Assembly (NCBI GenBank): GCA_023410875.1 | Contig: JAEYPH010000115.1 | Span: 1-64,000 of the forward strand | From: Bacillota bacterium | GTDB lineage: Bacteria; Bacillota; Clostridia; Christensenellales; UMGS416 | Direction of reading: 5' to 3' | Length of the DNA stretch: 64,000 bases | Shown here: positions 58,071 through 64,000 of the stretch, piece by piece | Layout: the number at the start of each line of letters is the position of its first letter | Numbering within the stretch: position 1 is the first letter of the stretch | Translations under genes and position numbers: made by a program | Notes under the pieces: generated by a model | Databases searched by the model: none | What the model was told of the DNA's origin: nothing | What the model saw: the letters and a program-made list of their open reading frames with translations, nothing else

Positions 58071-59024
58071 ATGGGCAACGAAAAGTCCAAAGTAGCCGTC
58101 ATCGGCGCAGGCTTTGTGGGCGCCGCCACCGCTTATACGATAGCGGTGAACCAGCTGGTCAGCGAAATCGTGCTGATCGACGTCATGCGCGACAAGGCCG
58201 TCGGCGAGGCCATGGACGTCAGCCACGGCCTGTCCCACATCGGCCAGATGAAGATCCATGCCGGCGAATACAGCGATTGCGCCGACTGCGATGTCATCAT
58301 CGTGACCGCCGGTCTCAACCGCAAGCCCGGCGAGACCCGCCTGGACCTGGCCAACAAGAACGTCCCCATCGCCCGCACGATCACCGATAGCATCATGAAG
58401 TATTACACCCGCGGCGTCATCCTCGTGGTGGCCAACCCGGTGGATATCCTGACCTATCTCATTCAGAAGTGGTCCGGCCTGCCGCTGGGCCGCGTCATGG
58501 GCACCGGCACCGCGCTGGACAGCGCGCGCTTCCGCTACAGCCTGAGCTCCCGCCTGGGCGTGGACATCCAGAACGTGCACGCCTACATGATCGGCGAGCA
58601 CGGCGACGCCCAGTTGCCCATTTGGAGCGCCGGCAGCGTGTCCTGCCAGGGCATCGACGAGTTCTGCGCCCACGCCGGCATCCCCATGGGGCCGCAGGAG
58701 AAGGCCGCCATCGTCACCGAGGTCAAGAACGCCGGCGCCGAAGTCATCAAGAACAAGGGTGCGACCTATTATGCCATCGCTTCGGTCGTCACTTCCATCG
58801 TGGAGACGCTGCTCAAGGACAAGAACACGATCCGCACCGTGTGCAGCGTCATCGACGGCCCCTACGGCATCCATGACCTGGCGCTCAGCTTGCCCTCCAT
58901 TGTGAACCGCAACGGCGTGAGCTCCGTGCTGAACCTGACACTGACCGATGAGGAAACGGCCAACCTGGCCAGTTGCGCCAAAAAGATGCGCGATTTCCTC
59001 GACCAGGTCAACGTCAACGGATAA
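58071..59024 (+). CDS. LDH/MDH-family dehydrogenase; LDH-like frame with the malate-type Arg102
   Basis: A 317-residue NAD-dependent 2-hydroxyacid dehydrogenase. It has the Rossmann start VAVIGAGFVGAAT, catalytic His178 in IGEHGD, and Asp151 and Arg154 in GTALDSARFR. Most of it reads as L-lactate dehydrogenase, including the substrate loop end GETRLDL. But the specificity position (Gln102 of Bacillus LDH, in AGANQKPGE) is Arg84 here (AGLNRKPGE). In Bacillus LDH the single Gln102Arg change converts the enzyme to a malate dehydrogenase. Thr233 (LDH Thr246) is still LDH-like. With malic enzyme 31 bases downstream, I favour oxaloacetate/malate as substrate. The ATG follows CGGAGGAACC. Confidence 0.9.
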   Translation: MGNEKSKVAVIGAGFVGAATAYTIAVNQLVSEIVLIDVMRDKAVGEAMDVSHGLSHIGQMKIHAGEYSDCADCDVIIVTAGLNRKPGETRLDLANKNVPIARTITDSIMKYYTRGVILVVANPVDILTYLIQKWSGLPLGRVMGTGTALDSARFRYSLSSRLGVDIQNVHAYMIGEHGDAQLPIWSAGSVSCQGIDEFCAHAGIPMGPQEKAAIVTEVKNAGAEVIKNKGATYYAIASVVTSIVETLLKDKNTIRTVCSVIDGPYGIHDLALSLPSIVNRNGVSSVLNLTLTDEETANLASCAKKMRDFLDQVNVNG

Positions 59025-59055
59025 AATGTGATATCAAATTGATCGGAGGTATCTT

Positions 59056-60228
59056 ATGAACATCAAGGAACTGGCCATGCAGAAGCATGCCCAATGGAAG
59101 GGCAAGATCGAAGTCATCAGCACCGTGCCGGTGAAGAACCGCGACGATCTGTCCGTGGCCTACACGCCCGGCGTCGCCGAGCCCTGCCTGGCCATACAGA
59201 AGGATGTGGACCTTTCCTACACGCTGACCCGCCGCTGGAACCTGGTGGCTGTGGTAACCGACGGCACCGCCGTGCTGGGCCTGGGCGACATCGGCCCCGA
59301 AGCCGGCATGCCGGTTATGGAAGGCAAATGCGTGCTGTTCAAGACCTTCGGCGATGTGGACGCCTTCCCGCTGTGCATCCGCTCCAAGGAAGTGGACGAC
59401 ATCGTGAACACCGTGCGCCTGCTGGCCGGCAGCTTCGGCGGTGTCAACCTGGAAGACATCTCCGCCCCCCGCTGCTTTGAGATCGAGCGCCGCCTCAAGG
59501 AAGTGTGCGACATCCCGATCTTCCACGACGACCAGCATGGCACCGCCGTCGTCACCGTGGCCGCCATGATCAACGCCCTCAAGCTGACCGGCAAGGACAT
59601 CCAGCAGATCGAGGTCGTCGTGAACGGCTCCGGCGCCGCCGGCATCGCCGTGACGCGCCTGCTGATGGCCATGGGCCTCAAGAAGGTCATCCTGTGCGAC
59701 ACCAAGGGCGCCATCTGGGAAGGCCGCGACAACCTGAATTCCGAGAAGGCCGAGATGGCCAAGATCTCCAACCTGTTCAAGAAGAAGGGCTCCCTGGCCG
59801 ACGTGCTCGTGGGCGCCGACGTGTTCATCGGCCTGTCCGCGCCCAACTGCGTGACCGAAGACATGGTGCGCTCCATGGCGCGCGATCCGATCATCTTCGC
59901 CATGGCCAACCCCACGCCGGAGATCATGCCCGACGTGGCCCTCGCCGCCGGCGCGTCCGTTGTGGGCACCGGCCGTTCGGACTTCGCCAACCAGATCAAC
60001 AACGTGCTGGCCTTCCCCGGCATCTTCCGCGGCGCGCTGGATGTGCGCGCCAGCGACATCAATGAAGATATGAAGATCGCCGCCGCCTATGCCATCGCGA
60101 ATCTGATCACCACCGAGGAGCTCAATGCCGAGTACGTGATCCCCGCCCCCTTCGACAACCGCGTAGGCCCCGCCGTGGCCGCCGCCGTGGCCGAAGCCGC
60201 CCGCAAGAGCGGTGTTGCCCGAATCTAG
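59056..60228 (+). CDS. NAD(P)-dependent malic enzyme
   Basis: A 390-residue short-form bacterial malic enzyme that decarboxylates malate to pyruvate (or the reverse). Typical blocks are the catalytic Tyr in SVAYTPGVAEPC, DGTAVLGLGDIGPEAGMPVM, the metal ligands in FHDDQHGTA, the dinucleotide motif VVNGSGAAGIA and MANPTPEIMP. It forms an apparent two-gene operon with the upstream LDH/MDH-family enzyme, and together they link oxaloacetate, malate and pyruvate. Cofactor choice is not clear from the sequence. Its stop directly abuts the 3' end of structured element B. Confidence 0.95.
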   Translation: MNIKELAMQKHAQWKGKIEVISTVPVKNRDDLSVAYTPGVAEPCLAIQKDVDLSYTLTRRWNLVAVVTDGTAVLGLGDIGPEAGMPVMEGKCVLFKTFGDVDAFPLCIRSKEVDDIVNTVRLLAGSFGGVNLEDISAPRCFEIERRLKEVCDIPIFHDDQHGTAVVTVAAMINALKLTGKDIQQIEVVVNGSGAAGIAVTRLLMAMGLKKVILCDTKGAIWEGRDNLNSEKAEMAKISNLFKKKGSLADVLVGADVFIGLSAPNCVTEDMVRSMARDPIIFAMANPTPEIMPDVALAAGASVVGTGRSDFANQINNVLAFPGIFRGALDVRASDINEDMKIAAAYAIANLITTEELNAEYVIPAPFDNRVGPAVAAAVAEAARKSGVARI

Positions 60229-60507
60229 TCGCCTGCGGCGCTGATGCGCCTAGGCGATCCAGACGACTTGTCACTACAATCTTGTATCGCCCGACGATAA
60301 CCGTCGTCGGGCGATATCTTTACTTTCAAACCTCATACTATGTTCTTCAGAGACGAGTTTAGCGCCTGTGGGCGGCATTCTGAACGACTTTTCTCTGGGT
60401 TCGTGCTTCCTTCTGCCGAATAAATCGGCAGTCGGCAATATCTTCTATCTTCTCGCCAGCTTTTTAGGTAATCAAAAAGCCGGGCGATTACACTCTTTCG
60501 GCTTTTT
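60229..60507 (-). ncRNA. Candidate structured non-coding RNA, copy B
   Basis: Read on the minus strand this is a diverged copy of 40185-40535. It has a 5' stem AAAAAGCCG/CGGCTTTTT (60499-60507 with 60474-60482), CTGCCGA-TTTAT-TCGGCAG (60413-60431), AGGCG/CGTCT (60363-60367 with 60351-60355), a 10-bp stem CGCCCGACGA/TCGTCGGGCG with the same CGGTTA loop (60287-60312), and the terminal two-part stem (60229-60257). The third helix of copy A uses G-C where this copy uses A-T, with the loop unchanged. It begins beside the TSUP gene (divergent) and ends at the malic enzyme stop. No protein frame here is convincing. Confidence 0.6.
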
Positions 60508-60570
60508 GTATACAATGGACTTAACATGGTTTATCCTGATATGAGATTCCGTATCGTGCGCAGAGGATAT

Positions 60571-61308
60571 ATGTTATACAACTTGTTTTTGTTCGTATCG
60601 GCCTTCATCGCCTACTTCGTCAAAGGCATCACCGGTTTCGGGAACACATTGGTCATGGGCTCGCTGTTCTCCTTTGTGGCGCCCAATCGGCTCACAACGC
60701 CGGTGGATTTGCTGTTCAGCCTCCCCACCAACGCTTATATGGCGTGGAGAGAGCGCAAAAGCCTGTCGCTGAAGACCGCGCTGCCCTTGGCCGGGCTGCT
60801 GCTGGTGGGCATCCTGCCCGGCGTGTTTCTGCTCAAGACCGGCAATGACTGGGTGCTAAAGGCCATCTTGGGCATCGTCATCATGGGCCTGGCGCTGGAG
60901 ATGCTGCTGCGCAAACCCATACAAGGGGAACAGAAGAAAGCCAGCGTCGTCTCTTTGGCCCTCATCGGCCTGCTGTCCGGCGTATTGGTGGGGCTGTATG
61001 GCATCGGCGCGCTGCTGGTGACCTATGTCAATCGTATCACCCAAAACCGCAGCCAGTTCCGAGCCAACACGTGCTTCATCTTCCTGACAGAAAACGTCTT
61101 CCGGGTTGTGCTGTACGCCGCAACCGGTCTGCTGACCAAAGACGTGCTGCTGCTGGCGCTGATGCTGGCCCCGGCGGTGGCACTGGGCATGTTCGTGGGC
61201 ATCAAGGTGGACAAACGGCTGGATGAAAAGGCGGTCCGGTATACGATCATCGGCCTGCTGCTGCTCAGCGGCGCGACGCTGCTGGTCAAGAGCTTGTTCT
61301 TTCATTGA
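60571..61308 (+). CDS. TSUP-family permease (TauE/SafE)
   Basis: A 245-residue membrane protein with seven or eight helices in two repeats. The TSUP signature FVKGITGFGNTLVMGSLF is in the first repeat and LLSGVLVGLYGIGALLVTY in the second. The family moves small organic or sulfur anions such as sulfite, sulfoacetate or similar; the substrate here is unknown. ATGs at 60526, 60541 and 60571 are in frame. I prefer the last (MLYNLFLFVSAFIAYFVKG), which has a GAGG site and the family-typical N-terminus. Confidence 0.87.
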   Translation: MLYNLFLFVSAFIAYFVKGITGFGNTLVMGSLFSFVAPNRLTTPVDLLFSLPTNAYMAWRERKSLSLKTALPLAGLLLVGILPGVFLLKTGNDWVLKAILGIVIMGLALEMLLRKPIQGEQKKASVVSLALIGLLSGVLVGLYGIGALLVTYVNRITQNRSQFRANTCFIFLTENVFRVVLYAATGLLTKDVLLLALMLAPAVALGMFVGIKVDKRLDEKAVRYTIIGLLLLSGATLLVKSLFFH

Positions 61309-61347
61309 TATTTCTTGGCAAAAAAACGGTGTTCGGAGGGAATGATC

Positions 61348-62214
61348 ATGAAGCTGGGCAGCTTTGACGACCGCCAGGCAAGGGCCCCCAAGACAATACC
61401 GCTGACGGCGGATGCCTTCGCCAACCATGGCGCAACGGAAGTGACATGGCTGGGCGCGGCGGGTGTGCTGATCAACTGCCGCGGAACCGTGCTGATGATC
61501 GACCCGGTGCTGTCCATCTTAAGCGATGATCCAGCCATCAGCGAGATCGGGGAACCGCTGCTGGTGGAACCTCCCATCGCCGCCGCGGACGTTCAAAGAC
61601 TGGACGCGGTGCTCTACACCCACGCCGACAACGACCACCTGGGGCCCCTCACCGCCCCGGCGCTGCTGCACACCGGCGCGGTGTACCATGGATCACCGCT
61701 GGTCAACAGGGAACTGGCTACCCTCGGTATTTCCGCTGACCGCATGACGGCGCACCGCATCGGCGAAGTCTTCTCCATCGGGCCTGTCCGCATCACCGTG
61801 ACGCCGGCCTTCCATCCCCATCAATTGAGATTGTTGGACTTCTCCGACTATTTCAACGGCGACGATTGCTGCGGCTATCGTGTGGAAACGCCAGATGGCG
61901 TAATCTGGATACCCGGCGACACGATGCTGCTGCCCGAACATCTGAAGATGACCGATGTGGACGTGCTCTTTTGGGACATCGGCGACAACATCTGGCATTT
62001 CGGCCTGGATTGCGCCATCGGCCTGGCAAACGTGCTGGAGCAGGCCGAACTCATTGTGTTCCACTTCGGCACCTTCTACGGCCCGGACAAACCCTGGCAC
62101 AATGGCGACCCCGCCAGCGTCCAGGGCCACCTGCGCCGGCCGGAGCGGTTGCATGTGCTGGCGCCTGGAGAAAGGTTCATAGTGGCTAAAGCATCATTCA
62201 GTGTAAGCAAGTAA
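61348..62214 (+). CDS. MBL-fold metal-dependent hydrolase
   Basis: A 288-residue metallo-beta-lactamase-fold protein of the UlaG/YtnP-like type. It has LGAAGVLINCRGTVLMIDPV, the metal motif THADNDHLG (HxxxDH), the later ligands around AFHPHQ and WIPGDTMLL, and an HFGTFYG segment. The start at 61348 is set by GGAGGG 7 bases upstream; ATG 61342 is too close. The substrate is unknown. It is 39 bases downstream of the TSUP gene and probably co-transcribed. Confidence 0.87.
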   Translation: MKLGSFDDRQARAPKTIPLTADAFANHGATEVTWLGAAGVLINCRGTVLMIDPVLSILSDDPAISEIGEPLLVEPPIAAADVQRLDAVLYTHADNDHLGPLTAPALLHTGAVYHGSPLVNRELATLGISADRMTAHRIGEVFSIGPVRITVTPAFHPHQLRLLDFSDYFNGDDCCGYRVETPDGVIWIPGDTMLLPEHLKMTDVDVLFWDIGDNIWHFGLDCAIGLANVLEQAELIVFHFGTFYGPDKPWHNGDPASVQGHLRRPERLHVLAPGERFIVAKASFSVSK

Positions 62215-62229
62215 AGAGGGCCCCGACCA

Positions 62230-62676
62230 ATGATGCGATTTGACTGTACGCTCCATGGCCACGGCTGGTTTGCTGCTCAGTTCTCCAATGAAACCGAGGA
62301 GCTCACTCTGTGTGTTTCTTACCTATCGGATGCCCCTCGCGACTTCCTTGCATCCATAGCCTTATTGTTCGAAGGGAAAGCAAACGCTGAGTGCCGTTGG
62401 CAGGATGAGCCTGGTGAGTATAGGCTTCAACTCGCCAGAAAGGATGACGTGATTGTCCTGCGCATCCTTTCGCTCAAAGACTCATTCAGCCGCCTAACAG
62501 ATATCGACGGAAACGCCATTTTCAATGCCATAACAACCTGCACAGAGTTAGGGAAAGCTGTTCGGAACGCCTTTCGCCGACTCGCACAGCAATATTCCGC
62601 CACAGAATACGAAGCGCTCTGGGGACACCCTTATCCCCAGAGCGAAATCCAACGACTCAACAGCAGTTTGAAATAG
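62230..62676 (+). CDS. Hypothetical protein
   Basis: A 148-residue soluble protein that I do not recognise. It has mixed alpha/beta character with an HGHGWFAAQFSN start, a CRWQDEPGEYRLQLARK strand pair and a C-terminal helical part ending ALWGHPYPQSEIQRL. No catalytic motif or membrane segment is visible. The gene is visibly less GC-rich and less codon-biased than its neighbours, which suggests later arrival. GAGGG lies 8 bases before the ATG. It resembles small immunity or contact-system proteins in size, but nothing in the context confirms that. Confidence 0.65.
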   Translation: MMRFDCTLHGHGWFAAQFSNETEELTLCVSYLSDAPRDFLASIALLFEGKANAECRWQDEPGEYRLQLARKDDVIVLRILSLKDSFSRLTDIDGNAIFNAITTCTELGKAVRNAFRRLAQQYSATEYEALWGHPYPQSEIQRLNSSLK

Positions 62677-62684
62677 TGCTTAGC

Positions 62685-63026
62685 TTATCCCGGAGGCCAG
62701 CCCAGTTCCCTGCCCCCCAAAATATGTACATGCAAATGCTCCACGCTCTGCCCGCCGTCGGAGCCGGTGTTCACGACCAGACGGAAGCCCTTGGCCTCCA
62801 GCCCCTCCTGCTTGGCGATGGCCGCGGCAGCCTGCATCACACGATCCAGCAGGCCGGGTACGGCGCTGGCCTGCAGCACGTTGTCCACATGCTGTTTGGG
62901 CACCACGAGGATGTGCGTGGGCGCGGCGGGGTGGATGTCGCGAAAGGCGAACACCGCGTCGTCCTCATACACCTTGGCGGATGGGATCGCGCCGGACGCG
63001 ATCTTGCAGAAGATACAGCTGTCCAT
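62685..63026 (-). CDS. HIT-family (histidine triad) nucleotide-binding protein
   Basis: A 113-residue HINT-like protein with the N-terminal zinc-type Cys pair CIFCKIASG and the histidine triad EHLHVHILGG. It hydrolyses adenosine 5'-phosphoramidate-like substrates in known members. It lies 29 bases downstream of the mtaB start-to-stop frame on the same strand and is probably co-transcribed with it. GAGGG precedes the ATG. Confidence 0.94.
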   Translation of the reverse strand: MDSCIFCKIASGAIPSAKVYEDDAVFAFRDIHPAAPTHILVVPKQHVDNVLQASAVPGLLDRVMQAAAAIAKQEGLEAKGFRLVVNTGSDGGQSVEHLHVHILGGRELGWPPG

Positions 63027-63055
63027 ATCCTGACCCTCTTTTCTCAGTCTGAATT

Positions 63056-64000
63056 TCAGACCGGCTCGCCGGTCATGCCCTCGCCATCCAGCGCTGTCAG
63101 CCTTACCGGCAATATTTTTCCGGCAGCGTCCGTAACCGGCGCAAGCACCTCAATATAGTTGGAAGTGTACCCTCTAGAGAGGCCCTCAGGCTCGCACTCC
63201 TCGAAGAGCACCTCGACCACCTGCCCCAAGCGCGCCCGGCGGAAGGCTTCGCTGCCGGGGGCGGCAGCGGCCTGCATGGCGGTGGCTCGGGCCTCCTTGA
63301 TGGCCTTGGGCACCTGGCTGGGCATGTCCGCGGCGGGGGTGCCGCTGCGCCGGGAATACGGGAACACATGCACCTTGAGAAAACCCTGCTCGGCGACAAA
63401 GGCCGCCGACTGGGCGAATTCCTCCCCGGTCTCACCGGGGAAGCCCACGATGACATCGGTCGTCACCGACGCGTCGGGGAAGGTTTCGCGGATCATCGCC
63501 AGCTTGCGGGCGTATTCGGACGCGGTGTAGCGCCGGCCCATGCGGGCAAGCGTCGCGTCGCAACCGCTCTGCAGCGACAGATGGAAGTGCGGGCAGAAAG
63601 CCGGAATCGCCGCCAGGCTGGACAGCAGCGCACCGCCGATGGCGTCAGGCTCCAGCGAGCCCAGCCGCACACGCCGGATGCCCGGCGCGCTGGCGGCCGC
63701 TACGGCGTCGGCCAGCGTGCCTTCGCTGGCTGTCCCGCCGCTGTCAGCGTAGCAGGCCAGGTTGATGCCCACGAGCACGATCTCCGCAAAGCCCCGCTCG
63801 GCCAGCGCCCGCGCTTCGGCGGCGATGCTCTCCAAGGGCCGGCTGCGGGGCAGACCCCGCACATGGGGAATCACGCAATAGGCGCAGAAGGCGTCGCAGC
63901 CGTCCTCAATTTTCACGACCGCCCGCGTGTGGCCCTGCTGTGTGGCAGCGGCCATGTCCTCATAGGCCAGGCCGGGATTGCTCAGGGCTGTGAAATCGCT
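63056..64000 (-). CDS. mtaB: tRNA t6A37 methylthiotransferase MtaB, N-terminally truncated by the window edge
   Basis: About 314 residues of a radical-SAM methylthiotransferase that converts t6A37 of tRNA to ms2t6A. The radical-SAM Cys motif CDAFCAYCVIPHVRG is present, then SLQSGCDATLARMGRRYTAS and DVIVGFPGETGEEFAQS, then the C-terminal TRAM-like domain with GYTSNYIEV. The frame is open to the window end, so the N-terminal UPF0004 cluster domain lies outside; the Met at 63955 is internal. Confidence 0.93.
   Translation of the reverse strand, partial: SDFTALSNPGLAYEDMAAATQQGHTRAVVKIEDGCDAFCAYCVIPHVRGLPRSRPLESIAAEARALAERGFAEIVLVGINLACYADSGGTASEGTLADAVAAASAPGIRRVRLGSLEPDAIGGALLSSLAAIPAFCPHFHLSLQSGCDATLARMGRRYTASEYARKLAMIRETFPDASVTTDVIVGFPGETGEEFAQSAAFVAEQGFLKVHVFPYSRRSGTPAADMPSQVPKAIKEARATAMQAAAAPGSEAFRRARLGQVVEVLFEECEPEGLSRGYTSNYIEVLAPVTDAAGKILPVRLTALDGEGMTGEPV

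Overview
The window is high-GC, densely coded DNA with AGGAGG-type ribosome sites, frequent TTG/GTG starts and sigma-A-like promoters. Its genes (Rnf, V-type ATPase, trimeric [FeFe]-hydrogenase, GH94 cellobiose phosphorylase, UPF0340, TSUP and MATE proteins) point to a strictly anaerobic, fermentative, plant-fibre-associated member of the Clostridia. A high-GC lineage such as Christensenellales or a relative is a guess; no rRNA or tRNA gene is present to fix it.

Layout. 0-0.55 kb: end of an IS3-type transposase and a hairpin cluster. 0.55-2.7 kb: UPF0340 protein and a MATE exporter. 2.9-8.2 kb: promoter, structured leader and a 40-aa ORF coupled to rnfCDGEAB. 8.3-16.7 kb: V-type ATPase genes in the order of the Enterococcus hirae ntp operon, closed by a strong terminator. 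16.8-22.5 kb (minus): hydrogenase hydCBA, with a candidate Rex operator over its promoter. 22.8-27.1 kb: orphan response regulator, then a minus-strand metal-homeostasis-like operon (a frameshifted COG0523 GTPase, a CobW-permease fusion and a TIGR03943 protein) behind a sigma-A promoter with a Fur-family palindrome. 27.2-35 kb: NUDIX, Imm5-like, CapA lipoprotein, a second [FeFe]-hydrogenase-like protein, a broken DUF1697 gene, a membrane-anchored MerR regulator and a glycosidase. 35-41.7 kb (mostly minus): nucleoside hydrolase, TldE/TldD, RarA, a structured repeat, thioredoxin and Crp/Fnr. 41.7-49 kb: membrane-anchored solute-binding-like protein, HemN-like protein, hydrolase/TetR pair, hybrid kinase and GNAT. 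49-54 kb (minus): secreted papain-like protease with six Ig-like repeats, and asparagine synthase. 54-60.2 kb: cellobiose phosphorylase, a membrane protein, an LDH-family dehydrogenase and malic enzyme. 60.2-64 kb: a second copy of the structured repeat, TSUP permease, MBL hydrolase, a small unknown, HIT protein and partial mtaB.

How they fit together. Cellobiose phosphorolysis feeds glycolysis. The LDH-family enzyme carries Arg where lactate dehydrogenases have Gln102 and sits next to malic enzyme, so I infer a malate shunt. HydABC would balance ferredoxin, NAD(P)H and H2. Rnf would couple ferredoxin oxidation to ion export, and the V-ATPase, whose K subunit keeps all Na+ ligands known from E. 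hirae, would use the same Na+ gradient.

The strongest candidate for something undescribed is a roughly 280-350 nt structured element present twice, in opposite orientation (40185-40535 plus, 60229-60507 minus). Its primary sequence has diverged while at least four hairpins are kept, including a compensatory G-C to A-T change under an identical loop. It looks like a non-coding RNA family with no associated protein that I can recognise.
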